Shown here one piece after another: positions 16,461 through 25,401 of a DNA stretch of 64,000 nucleotides; the first letter of the stretch is position 1, and every line of letters begins with the position of its first letter. This DNA is from Psychroserpens damuponensis (GTDB taxonomy: Bacteria; Bacteroidota; Bacteroidia; Flavobacteriales; Flavobacteriaceae), in assembly GCF_000826655.1 (NCBI RefSeq), contig NZ_JXJO01000004.1:124001-188000 (forward strand). Reading direction: 5' to 3'. The translations under genes and the position numbers were made by a program. The notes under the pieces are model-generated. The model saw nothing but the letters and a program-made list of their open reading frames with translations, did not search any database and was not told where the DNA came from.

Positions 16461-16712
16461 ATGAGTAAACTAAAATTAAGTTGTCAAGAAGCAAGTCATA
16501 TTTGCGACAAAAATCAGTATAAAGAGGCTAACTTTAGAGAAAAAGTTATACTTACTATACATCTAATTTACTGTCGAGCTTGCCGCAAATACACAAGTAG
16601 AAACAGCAAATTATCAAAGTTAGTAAGCAATCCTAAAGTAAAAACTATGGATGTCTCTGCTAAAGAAAAATTAAACGCTGCATTTCAAAAAGAATTAGCT
16701 AATCACCAGTAA
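16461..16712 (+). CDS. Small zinc-finger-like protein, possible anti-sigma factor
   Basis: The 83-residue protein has an early C-x-x-x-x-H-x-C group (CQEASHIC) and a central HLIYCRACRKY, matching the H-x3-C-x2-C core of zinc-binding anti-sigma (ZAS/zf-HC2) domains. There is no membrane helix, so it would be cytosolic. The rest is basic and helical. It begins three bases after the sigma factor stop and must be co-expressed with it. An anti-sigma role is inferred from position and motif. Its 3' end overlaps the convergent UbiA-like gene by 18 bases. Confidence 0.65.
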   Translation: MSKLKLSCQEASHICDKNQYKEANFREKVILTIHLIYCRACRKYTSRNSKLSKLVSNPKVKTMDVSAKEKLNAAFQKELANHQ

Positions 16713-17528
16713 AATCCCTAGCCACACTATGGGTAAACTTTCTACCCAAAATGCACTATAATATTTGTGTTGGTTTTGTTTTGAAAACACTAAAAACAAT
16801 AGTGTAATTAAAGAAACTATTATCGTGCTTATTAAAACGTTAATAGCTACATCATCTTTGAAGTAGTTCAACAAAGAAAATACAAGTAGTAACAACAAGC
16901 CGACAATTTTAGTCTGCTTTACTCCTATTTTCTGCGGAATCGTTGCCAATTTTAAATTATCAAAGTTTAAATCTCTAATCTCAAAAGGCAACATTAATAC
17001 CAATACATAAAGAAAACGCTGTAATGCTGTTATTAGGATGTCATCCATAATATCAACATGATTATTTAGTAATGGCAAAAAAACAGTAACACCAGACCAA
17101 ATTAATGCAATGATATAGACTTTGAGGCCTGCTATACTTCGTAGGTTTTTTTGTTGATCTAAAAATATTTTTTTAGGTAAAATAGGTATCGCATATAAAA
17201 AAGTAGCTAAACCAAAAACACCAATATAAATTAAGGTTTCAAACTCAAGTTTAGATGCAAAATAACACATGAGCATAAAACTAAATCCTGAAAATACCTG
17301 AATTGTTTTCAACCACTTTGCTAAACTACGATGATGAAATTTTGCTAAGCCAAAATACTTCACAAAATTATACCCAGTTATAGTAGCGAAAAAAACAAAA
17401 AAAAGTATGTTTTTATCATATGCAATATCAAACTGCAGCAATGTGATCCACGACAAAGCAAACACTGCTAAAGCAACATGGATACTACTATTAATATAAA
17501 AATCAAAAAGAGATTTTAAGACACGCAT
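16695..17528 (-). CDS. UbiA-like multi-pass membrane protein
   Basis: The 277-residue protein has eight or nine hydrophobic helices and the overall size of a UbiA prenyltransferase. The cytosolic loop with PFEIRDLNFDNLKLATIPQK resembles the second substrate loop of UbiA enzymes (D-x-x-D-like). The first Asp-rich motif expected after helix 2 is replaced by TGYNFVKYFG, which has no aspartate. It may therefore be a divergent or inactive relative, or a distinct flavobacterial family. The 3' end overlaps the convergent small zinc-finger gene. Confidence 0.5.
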   Translation of the reverse strand: MRVLKSLFDFYINSSIHVALAVFALSWITLLQFDIAYDKNILFFVFFATITGYNFVKYFGLAKFHHRSLAKWLKTIQVFSGFSFMLMCYFASKLEFETLIYIGVFGLATFLYAIPILPKKIFLDQQKNLRSIAGLKVYIIALIWSGVTVFLPLLNNHVDIMDDILITALQRFLYVLVLMLPFEIRDLNFDNLKLATIPQKIGVKQTKIVGLLLLLVFSLLNYFKDDVAINVLISTIIVSLITLLFLVFSKQNQHKYYSAFWVESLPIVWLGILLVIS

Positions 17529-17614
17529 TATACAAAAATAGGCAAACTGTTAATAACCCATTATTTTGGTTGAAAAGTTTCAATTTCATTAACAAAATAC
17601 CCTCAATATTTCAT

Positions 17615-17622
17615 TAATTTTG
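17615..17622 (+). promoter_or_regulatory. Candidate -7 box of gcvP
   Basis: TAATTTTG matches TAnnTTTG, 29 bases before the gcvP ATG. No glycine-riboswitch-like structure is apparent in the short leader. Confidence 0.35.
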
Positions 17623-17650
17623 CAAAACAAAACACAACTCAAATAACTTC

Positions 17651-20503
17651 ATGAATACAGCAGATTTTTCACTACGTCATATTGGTCCAAGAGAAACAGA
17701 TCAAAAATTAATGCTTGATGCCATTGGTGTTGATAGTTTAGAACAACTTATTTTTGAAACGATACCAGATGATATTCGTTTAAATAAACACTTAGACTTA
17801 GAGTCAGCTATGAGTGAATTTGAATATTCGTCACATATCAATGAATTATCTAAACTCAATAAAATTTATAAAACCTATATAGGCTTAGGATATCATCCCA
17901 CGATTTTACCAGCAGTTATACAACGTAACATCCTAGAAAATCCAGGTTGGTATACAGCGTACACACCTTATCAAGCAGAAATTGCTCAAGGTCGTTTAGA
18001 AGCCTTATTAAATTTTCAAACCATGGTTATTGACCTTACAGGAATGGAAATTGCTAACGCATCGCTTTTAGATGAAAGTACAGCTGCTGCAGAAGCTATG
18101 GGAATGCTTTTCGCGATTAGATCAAGAGATCAAAAGAAAAGAAATGTCAATAAGTTTTTTGTTTCAGATTTAGTATTACCACAAACAATAGACCTTTTAG
18201 AAACTAGAGCAAATCCTATTGGTATTGAACTTATCATTGGAAACGAAGCAGAATATAACCTTTCTGATGAGTATTTTGGAGCCTTACTACAATATCCAGG
18301 TAAAAACGGACAAATCACAGACATTAAATCATTTATTGAAAAAGCAAATGCAGAACACATAAAAGTCGCTGTTGCTGCAGATATTTTAAGCTTAGTAAAA
18401 CTAGAGGCTCCAGGTAAATTTGGAGCAGACGTAGTTGTTGGTACTACGCAGCGTTTTGGAATCCCAATGGGTTATGGCGGACCACATGCAGCTTATTTTG
18501 CAACTAAAGAAGCCTACAAACGTGATGTGCCTGGACGAATTATTGGTGTTACAAAAGATGTAAATGATAATCGTGCTTTACGCATGGCTTTACAAACACG
18601 CGAGCAACATATAAAAAGAGATAAAGCAACCTCTAACATTTGTACTGCCCAAGTATTATTAGCCGTGATGGCAGGAATGTACGCTGTATATCATGGCCCT
18701 AAAGGTTTAACACATATTGCAGACACAATAAAAGATGCAACATCTACACTAGCAAACGCCCTAGAAAAACTAGAATTGGAGCAAGTGAACTCACATTACT
18801 TTGATACGATACAAATTAAAGCAGATGCGGTAAAAACAAAGTATGAAGCCGAAAAAAGAGAAGTTAATTTTCACTATCCTGACACCAATACGGTGACAAT
18901 TTCTATAAATGAAACTACTTCAATTTCAGATTTAAACGAAATTATAGACATTTTTGAAAGCGTTACAGAAAAGACTACAGATAGAATTGAAACGAGATCT
19001 GAGAATACAACAATTCCCGAGCATTTAAAACGTAAGTCCGATTTTTTAACGGTTGCTGTTTTTAATACACATCACTCTGAGACCGAATTAATGCGTTATA
19101 TAAAAACCTTAGAACGTAAGGATTTAGCATTAAATCACTCTATGATTTCATTAGGTTCTTGTACAATGAAATTAAATGCTGCTGCCGAAATGTTACCATT
19201 AAGCACACCAAATTGGGGAAGTATTCATCCATTTGTTCCATTAGATCAACCTATAGGCTACAAATTGATGTTAAATGCTTTAGAAAACCAATTAACAGAA
19301 ATTACTGGTTTCGCAGCCACGTCATTACAACCAAATTCTGGAGCGCAAGGAGAATTTGCAGGTTTAATGGTTATTAAAGCTTACCACGAATCTCGTGGAG
19401 ACCACCATAGAAACATTTGCTTAATTCCTTCTTCTGCTCACGGAACAAATCCAGCAAGTGCAGTAATGGCAGGCATGAAAGTTGTAGTTACAAAAGCCTC
19501 AGAAAATGGAAATATTGATGTAGACGATCTACGTGAAAAAGCAGAATTACACAAAGATAATTTATCGGCATTGATGGTTACTTATCCATCTACGCATGGC
19601 GTTTATGAATCTGCTATTAAAGATATTACTAAAATTATTCATGATAATGGCGGACAAGTTTACATGGATGGTGCCAATATGAACGCACAAGTTGGATTAA
19701 CAAATCCAGGAAATATTGGAGCAGATGTGTGCCACCTTAATTTACACAAAACATTCGCGATACCTCATGGAGGAGGTGGACCTGGAGTTGGGCCAATTTG
19801 CGTTGCAGAGCAATTAGTTCCTTTTTTACCAGGTAATCCAATTGTAAAAACTGGCGGTCACCAATCTATTACTGCAATTTCGGCAGCACCTTATGGTTCG
19901 GCATTAGCTTGTTTAATTTCATATGGTTATATTAAAATGTTAGGCCATAAAGGACTTAAAAAAGCTACAGAAATTGCCATATTAAACGCTAACTATATAA
20001 AAGAACGTTTAAAAGATCATTATCCAACGTTATATTCAGGAGAAAAAGGAAGAGCAGCACACGAAATGATAATTGACTGTCGTAATTTCAAAGCTAATGG
20101 TATTGAAGTCGTAGATATCGCAAAGCGATTAATGGATTATGGCTTTCATGCGCCAACTGTTTCATTTCCAGTTGCCGGAACAATGATGATAGAACCTACT
20201 GAAAGTGAGAGCAAACAAGAAATGGATCGTTTTTGTGATGCAATGATTTCTATTAAAAAAGAAATTGATAGTGTGAGTAAAGAAGATGCAAATAACACAC
20301 TAAAAAACGCACCACATACCTTAGAGATGATCACTGCAGACGACTGGAATTTACCTTATACACGTCAGCAAGCAGCATTCCCATTGGAGTTTGTTAGGGA
20401 TAATAAATTTTGGCCTAGCGTTCGTCGTGTTGATGACGCTTACGGTGATCGAAACCTTATTTGTTCTTGTGCTCCTATTGAAGCTTATATGGAAGAAGCA
20501 TAA
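17651..20503 (+). CDS. gcvP: Glycine dehydrogenase (decarboxylating), P protein
   Basis: The 950-residue protein is the full-length fused form of the glycine cleavage P protein. The N-terminal half carries FSLRHIGPRE and YTAYTPYQAEIAQGRLEALL. The C-terminal half carries the PLP site HLNLHKTFAIPHGGGGPGVG with the lysine near residue 700. It decarboxylates glycine and passes the aminomethyl group to the lipoyl H protein, feeding one-carbon metabolism. gcvH and gcvT are not adjacent, as is common in Bacteroidota. The ATG at 17651 gives the conserved NTADFSLRHIGPR start. Confidence 0.97.
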   Translation: MNTADFSLRHIGPRETDQKLMLDAIGVDSLEQLIFETIPDDIRLNKHLDLESAMSEFEYSSHINELSKLNKIYKTYIGLGYHPTILPAVIQRNILENPGWYTAYTPYQAEIAQGRLEALLNFQTMVIDLTGMEIANASLLDESTAAAEAMGMLFAIRSRDQKKRNVNKFFVSDLVLPQTIDLLETRANPIGIELIIGNEAEYNLSDEYFGALLQYPGKNGQITDIKSFIEKANAEHIKVAVAADILSLVKLEAPGKFGADVVVGTTQRFGIPMGYGGPHAAYFATKEAYKRDVPGRIIGVTKDVNDNRALRMALQTREQHIKRDKATSNICTAQVLLAVMAGMYAVYHGPKGLTHIADTIKDATSTLANALEKLELEQVNSHYFDTIQIKADAVKTKYEAEKREVNFHYPDTNTVTISINETTSISDLNEIIDIFESVTEKTTDRIETRSENTTIPEHLKRKSDFLTVAVFNTHHSETELMRYIKTLERKDLALNHSMISLGSCTMKLNAAAEMLPLSTPNWGSIHPFVPLDQPIGYKLMLNALENQLTEITGFAATSLQPNSGAQGEFAGLMVIKAYHESRGDHHRNICLIPSSAHGTNPASAVMAGMKVVVTKASENGNIDVDDLREKAELHKDNLSALMVTYPSTHGVYESAIKDITKIIHDNGGQVYMDGANMNAQVGLTNPGNIGADVCHLNLHKTFAIPHGGGGPGVGPICVAEQLVPFLPGNPIVKTGGHQSITAISAAPYGSALACLISYGYIKMLGHKGLKKATEIAILNANYIKERLKDHYPTLYSGEKGRAAHEMIIDCRNFKANGIEVVDIAKRLMDYGFHAPTVSFPVAGTMMIEPTESESKQEMDRFCDAMISIKKEIDSVSKEDANNTLKNAPHTLEMITADDWNLPYTRQQAAFPLEFVRDNKFWPSVRRVDDAYGDRNLICSCAPIEAYMEEA

Positions 20504-20609
20504 TTAAACAAATTTGAACATCGTATAATTTGATTTTTTGAAAATTAACGTTTAATTTAATGTTAGTATATTGCCATGTTTGATTATGTCTTAAAGGAAA
20601 CCCTAATTT

Positions 20610-21668
20610 ATGAGTATTAAAATAACTGGAACTGGAAGTTTTATCCCTAGTAGAATTGAGAAAAATGAAGATTTTTTTAATCACGAATTTTTAAATGCCG
20701 ATGGTTCTACTATAAATAGCACAAATGAAGTTATTGTTGAGAAATTCAAAGCCATTACAGGAATTCAAGAAAGACGTTATATAAAACCAGAATTATTAAA
20801 CTCTGATATTGCGTTTTTTGCTGCAGAAAAAGCTATTACAGATGCAAAAATAGATAAGGAAACCTTAGATTACATCATTGTTGCACACAATTATGGTGAC
20901 GTAAAACACGATGCAGAACAAAGTGATACTGTACCAAGCATTGCCTCTAGAGTAAAACATTTACTAAAAATTTCAAACCCAAAATGTGTAGGCTACGACC
21001 TATTATTTGGTTGTCCAGGTTGGATTGAAGGCGTGATACAAGCCAAAGCCTTTATTGCTTCTGGTATTGCAAAACGCTGTTTAGTGATTGGTACCGAAAC
21101 CTTATCTCGAGTGGTTGACAAACATGATCGTGACTCCATGATTTACAGTGATGGTGCTGGAGCTGTAATCGTGGAAGAATCTTTAGAAGATGGTGGCATT
21201 ATTGCGCACGAATCTGCAACTTACGCTTTAGACGAAGCACATTTTATATTCTTTGGAGAAACTAATAAACCTGAAACTACAGATCAACGTCGTTATATTA
21301 AAATGTATGGTCGTAAAATTTATGAATTTGCGCTAACTAATGTACCTCTAGCTTTAAAATCATGTTTGGATAAAAGTGGCTATAATATAAAAGACGTTAA
21401 AAAGATATTGATACATCAAGCTAATGAAAAAATGGATGAAGCGATTGTAAAACGTTTTTATAAACTTTACAATATGGATATGCCAAAAGGAATCATGCCA
21501 ATGACCATAAATACACTTGGTAACTCAAGCGTAGCCACAGTTCCTACATTATACAACATGATTTTAAAAGGCGAACTTAAAGACCAAACCATCCATAAAG
21601 GTGATGTTGTTTTATTTGCAAGTGTTGGTGCAGGTATGAATATTAATGCGATGGTTTACAAACAGTAA
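20610..21668 (+). CDS. 3-oxoacyl-ACP synthase III family protein
   Basis: The 352-residue thiolase-fold enzyme has the KAS III triad: cysteine in LLFGCPGWIEG (about residue 134), histidine in LIHQANEKMDE (about 268) and asparagine in TLGNSSVATVP (about 305). Such enzymes condense an acyl-CoA with malonyl-ACP to start fatty-acid or secondary-lipid synthesis. It is longer than typical FabH (about 320 residues) because of an N-terminal insert (NADGSTINSTNEVIV). It stands alone, away from fab genes, so a specialised role such as branched or modified acyl chains is possible. Its stop abuts the convergent LamG gene with no gap. Confidence 0.85.
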   Translation: MSIKITGTGSFIPSRIEKNEDFFNHEFLNADGSTINSTNEVIVEKFKAITGIQERRYIKPELLNSDIAFFAAEKAITDAKIDKETLDYIIVAHNYGDVKHDAEQSDTVPSIASRVKHLLKISNPKCVGYDLLFGCPGWIEGVIQAKAFIASGIAKRCLVIGTETLSRVVDKHDRDSMIYSDGAGAVIVEESLEDGGIIAHESATYALDEAHFIFFGETNKPETTDQRRYIKMYGRKIYEFALTNVPLALKSCLDKSGYNIKDVKKILIHQANEKMDEAIVKRFYKLYNMDMPKGIMPMTINTLGNSSVATVPTLYNMILKGELKDQTIHKGDVVLFASVGAGMNINAMVYKQ

Positions 21669-23735
21669 TTATCTTTTTAGACTAAAGTGTGATCTAAATT
21701 CTAATGGAGTGCCTTTAGAATTTCTGTATTCTACTAAATACCAATAATCACTTGATGGCATTTTAGAACCATTATAAGTTCCATCCCACCTACTATCGTT
21801 ATTATTTAACGTTCTTAGCAGTTTTCCATATCTATCAAAAATAAATAGGGTATAGATACATTCATTAGATAATTGTTCTAAATACCAAGTATCCTTAAAT
21901 CCATCTCCATTTGGAGTGAAGAACTTTCTAATTTTAAAACAATCGAATGAATTAAGACAACTTAATTCTAAAATTCCTAAATCTGCAATACAGTCATTAG
22001 CAACATCTAACAATTTGATATTTGAGTATATACCTGAACTCAAACCTGAAACTATAAAGAATCCATTATCGTTTGTTATTTGTGTAATTGTTTCATTAGA
22101 ACCAATATTATAGGTTAAGGTATATTCTGTATTAGGAATTAGATTATAGATTACGATTTCTCCATCATCTATACCACAATCTGATAAATTTGTAAACGAA
22201 ATCGATGCAGATAATGACGAAGACGTTAATTCTATGTCTCCAAGAGTATCTGTACAATCTGTAGCATCTTCTGTAACTGTAATCGCGCTGTAAATTCCTG
22301 CTGCTAAATTTGAAATTGTAATGTTTCCGTTTGCTTCGGAAACTTCTGAACGTGTTACTAAGGTGCCTTCAAAATTATAAGTTATGGTGTAGGTTGCATT
22401 TCCGCTTAAACCCGAAATGATGATTTCTCCATCATCTGTGCTACAATCTGATAAATTTGTAAACGAAATCGATGCAGATAATGACGAAGACGTTAATTCT
22501 ATGTCACCAAGAGTATCTGTACAATCTGTAGCATCTTCTGTAACTGTAATCGTACTGTAAACTCCTGCTGCTAAATTTGAAATTGTAATGTTTCCGTTGG
22601 CTTCGGAAACTTCTGAACGTGTTACTAAGTTGCCTTCAAAATTATAAGTTATGGTGTAAATTGCATTTCCGCTTAAACCCGAAATGATGATTTCTCCATC
22701 ATCTGTGCTACAATCTGATAAATTTGTAAACGAAATGGATGCAGATAATGACGAAGACGTTAATTCTATGTCTCCAAGAGTATCTGTACAATCTGTAGCA
22801 TCTTCTGTAACTGTAATCGTACTGTAAACTCCTGCTGCTAAATTTGAAATTGTAATGTTTCCGTTTGCTTCGGAAACTTCTGAACGTGTTACTAAGGTGC
22901 CTTCAAAATTATAAGTTATGGTGTAGGTTGCATTTCCGCTTAAACCCGAAATGATGATTTCTCCATCATCTGTGCTACAATCTGTTGGATTATCAGTATC
23001 AATAATGCTATAATTTATTCCCAATAACTCATACACATCATCATCTGTAAGCTCTCTATTCCAATATCTAAAATCATCTATAGTTCCTTTAAAATAATCT
23101 GCGGAATTGGTTAAACTTCTGTCGTGTCTGCCGATAACTCCTGACAAATTAGAATATTGCAATTGACCACCTGAACCTGAATAATTACCTCCATTTTCAA
23201 CACAGTCAATATATATTTTCATGCTTTGTGCTGAGTTTATAACAATTGTAATGTGGTGCCATTCATTAGGTTGAATTATTCCATTACTAGTATATGTTCG
23301 CCTAGAATTACCATTATAAGAATTTGAGCCGTCACCATAACTAATTTGATATTTCCCAGTACTACTTTGAATGTTCATATATGCACCAGTATTTACATTT
23401 TCCTCAAAAGAAGTATTAAATACGGTAGAATTTTCATAAGTTAAATCATCGTACTTTACCCAAAAGGCGAAAGAAACTGGTAAATTTGGTTTAAGTTCTA
23501 TGATATTAGGTAAATTAATAAAATCATTAACTCCATCAAAATAAACAGCTGAATTAGGGTTTCCAAACCTGTCGTCACCAAATGTAGTTCCAAAAACAGT
23601 TCCATCGTAATTATTACCACTGCTATCAATAACATCTCCATTAAAAGGATAGTAAATTAACAAGTCATCTGAAAGATTTTGGCTATACGATTTACTTAAA
23701 ACTAAAAGTGTGAAAAGAACCAATACTATCCTCAT
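21669..23735 (-). CDS. T9SS-exported LamG-domain surface protein with tandem repeats
   Basis: The 688-residue protein has, in order, a signal peptide (1-18, ending KSYSQ), a LamG/concanavalin-like lectin domain (about 22-225; DGVNDFINLPN, WHHITIVINS) and three almost identical 89-residue repeats (about 254-520) each starting DCSTDDGEIIISGLSGNA. A fourth, diverged repeat (DCGIDDGEIVIYNL) follows. It ends with a gliding-motility-type C-terminal domain (about 605-688; FFTPNGDGFKDTW, IFDRYGKLL, WDGTYNGSKMPSSDYWYLV) that serves as a type B T9SS sorting signal. It is probably a cell-surface or secreted adhesin that may bind polysaccharide; the ligand is unknown. Confidence 0.88.
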   Translation of the reverse strand: MRIVLVLFTLLVLSKSYSQNLSDDLLIYYPFNGDVIDSSGNNYDGTVFGTTFGDDRFGNPNSAVYFDGVNDFINLPNIIELKPNLPVSFAFWVKYDDLTYENSTVFNTSFEENVNTGAYMNIQSSTGKYQISYGDGSNSYNGNSRRTYTSNGIIQPNEWHHITIVINSAQSMKIYIDCVENGGNYSGSGGQLQYSNLSGVIGRHDRSLTNSADYFKGTIDDFRYWNRELTDDDVYELLGINYSIIDTDNPTDCSTDDGEIIISGLSGNATYTITYNFEGTLVTRSEVSEANGNITISNLAAGVYSTITVTEDATDCTDTLGDIELTSSSLSASISFTNLSDCSTDDGEIIISGLSGNAIYTITYNFEGNLVTRSEVSEANGNITISNLAAGVYSTITVTEDATDCTDTLGDIELTSSSLSASISFTNLSDCSTDDGEIIISGLSGNATYTITYNFEGTLVTRSEVSEANGNITISNLAAGIYSAITVTEDATDCTDTLGDIELTSSSLSASISFTNLSDCGIDDGEIVIYNLIPNTEYTLTYNIGSNETITQITNDNGFFIVSGLSSGIYSNIKLLDVANDCIADLGILELSCLNSFDCFKIRKFFTPNGDGFKDTWYLEQLSNECIYTLFIFDRYGKLLRTLNNNDSRWDGTYNGSKMPSSDYWYLVEYRNSKGTPLEFRSHFSLKR
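22174..22974 (-). repeat. Three in-frame 267-bp direct repeats within the LamG protein gene
   Basis: The block beginning ctacaatctg recurs exactly 267 bases apart at 22441, 22708 and 22975. A slightly different copy of that block starts at 22174. The copies differ at only a few bases, for example gcgctgtaaat against gtactgtaaac. Such near identity suggests recent duplication or gene conversion, and copy number is likely to vary between strains. Confidence 0.9.
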
Positions 23736-23907
23736 AGTAATTAAAAGAGTTTTACAGAATTTATGGATGCTTTTCTAAAATAAAAATAATTATCAACAAT
23801 TAAACTGTAAACCACAAATGGTGTTATTATATTTGATCCAAAAATGTATAATAATTTAATTCTAAACTAATATATCACTAAATTTCTCGTTCCTGAAGAA
23901 AAGTAAC

Positions 23908-24435
23908 ATGTACGAAAACACATTCCCAAACAAACGATTTAAACACACGGTTGAGTTTTTAAAACAACATGTCAACACCTCACAATCTATATTAGATTTG
24001 GGTGTTGAAAATCCGTTGTCTGAGATTTTAAAATCACAAGGTTTCTCAGTTGAAAACACTTCAGGAATTGATTTAGACATAAATACTTCGGAAATTGAAA
24101 ATTCTCAAACAGATGTTGTCACGGCATTTGAAATTTTTGAACATCTTCTCTCGCCTTTTACGGTATTACAATCTATCAAAGCAGATAAATTAGTAGCAAG
24201 TATCCCAATGCGACTGTGGTTTTCTTCAGCTTATAGAAGTAAAACAGATATGCGTGATAGACATTATCATGAATTTGAAGATTGGCAATTTGATTGGCTT
24301 TTAGAAAAAGCAGGATGGAAAATAATGGCTTCAGAAAAATGGACCAACCCAACCAAAAAAATCGGCATTAGACCTATTTTGAGATGGTTTACACCACGAT
24401 ATTATATTATTTATGCTGAACGAATTTCAGAATAA
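23908..24435 (+). CDS. Class I SAM-dependent methyltransferase, divergent
   Basis: The 175-residue protein has a Rossmann-type core with a changed SAM motif I (SILDLGVENPLSEIL, lacking the usual G-x-G). An acidic residue follows at the end of strand 2 (GIDLDINTSE), and TAFEIFEHLLSPFTVL is the motif III/IV region. The C-terminal part, YHEFEDWQFDWLLEKAGW, is typical of UbiE/Methyltransf_11 proteins. The substrate is unknown. It is followed after about 58 bases by a glycosyltransferase on the same strand, so it may modify a glycan or lipid carrier. Confidence 0.7.
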   Translation: MYENTFPNKRFKHTVEFLKQHVNTSQSILDLGVENPLSEILKSQGFSVENTSGIDLDINTSEIENSQTDVVTAFEIFEHLLSPFTVLQSIKADKLVASIPMRLWFSSAYRSKTDMRDRHYHEFEDWQFDWLLEKAGWKIMASEKWTNPTKKIGIRPILRWFTPRYYIIYAERISE

Positions 24436-24493
24436 AAATTCGGTTTCTTTTTTGAATTATTAAAGTTTAACTTTGAACTTTAAATTACTACTA

Positions 24494-25351
24494 TTGAACT
24501 TCTACATCATCATTCCTGCACATAACGAAGAAGATTGCATTGCTCAAACTTTAGAGTCTTTGGTGAATCAATCGTTACCTGCAAAACAAATTGTAGTTGT
24601 GAATGATAATTCTACTGATGATACGCAACAAATTGTAGAAAACTATGTCAATCAATATGCAAATATTTCGATTGTAAATTCAGTTTCTTCTAACAAGCAT
24701 CTTCCTGGTTCAAAAATTATCAACGCATTTTACAAAGGTTTTGAAACCCTAGACCAAAACTATGATGTGATATGCAAATTTGATGCAGATTTAATATTTC
24801 CGAAGAACTACTTAGAGCAATTAGAATCTCATTTTCATCAAAATGAATACTTAGGTATGGTCGCTGGATTTTGCTATATAGAAAAAAGCAACAAATGGGT
24901 TTTAGAGAATCTCACACGAAAAGATCATATTAGAGGTGCGCTTAAAGCTTATAGAAAACAATGCTTTTTAGACATTGGAAAACTCAAACCATCAATGGGT
25001 TGGGATACGGTTGATGAGTTATTGGCAAAATATTACAATTGGGACTTATTAACCGACGAATCTCTACACGTTAAACATTTAAAGCCAACAGGAGTTAGCT
25101 ATAACAAAGCATCAAAACACATGCAAGGTGAAGCGATGTACAAAATGCGTTACGGATTTACAATAACTCTAATTTCGGCATTGAAACTAGCCTACAAAAA
25201 GAAAAGCTTTATGCTTTTTAAGAATTATATGGCTGGTTATTTTAAGGCTAACAAGCAAAATATTACACAGTTAGTGACTGAAGAGCAAGGTCAATTTATT
25301 AGGAAATTGCGTTGGGATGGAATGAAAGGAAAATTGAAAAATTCTAACTAA
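24494..25351 (+). CDS. Family 2 glycosyltransferase
   Basis: The protein starts FYIIIPAHNEEDC, with the nucleotide-sugar region VVVNDNSTDDT and the D-x-D-like CKFDADLIFP. This is a GT-A fold, inverting family 2 transferase, about 285 residues. No ATG precedes the conserved core. Two TTG codons are available, at 24473 and 24494. I chose 24494 because it places the start three codons before the first strand, as in close relatives; 24473 would add seven residues. It has no membrane helix, so it would act at the cytosolic membrane face. Acceptor and donor are unknown. Confidence 0.8.
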   Translation: MNFYIIIPAHNEEDCIAQTLESLVNQSLPAKQIVVVNDNSTDDTQQIVENYVNQYANISIVNSVSSNKHLPGSKIINAFYKGFETLDQNYDVICKFDADLIFPKNYLEQLESHFHQNEYLGMVAGFCYIEKSNKWVLENLTRKDHIRGALKAYRKQCFLDIGKLKPSMGWDTVDELLAKYYNWDLLTDESLHVKHLKPTGVSYNKASKHMQGEAMYKMRYGFTITLISALKLAYKKKSFMLFKNYMAGYFKANKQNITQLVTEEQGQFIRKLRWDGMKGKLKNSN

Positions 25352-25369
25352 TATTATTTTGATAATGAG

Positions 25370-25390
25370 ATCCTGAAACAAGTTCAGGAT
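25370..25390. terminator. Hairpin between two convergent genes
   Basis: ATCCTGAA (25370-25377) and TTCAGGAT (25383-25390) form an 8-bp stem with a 5-base loop in the 50-base gap between the glycosyltransferase and the nuclease stops. T tracts are weak. It may terminate both transcripts, and its sequence looks like a dispersed palindromic repeat. Confidence 0.5.
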
Positions 25391-25401
25391 GAGGTTTATC
25401 T

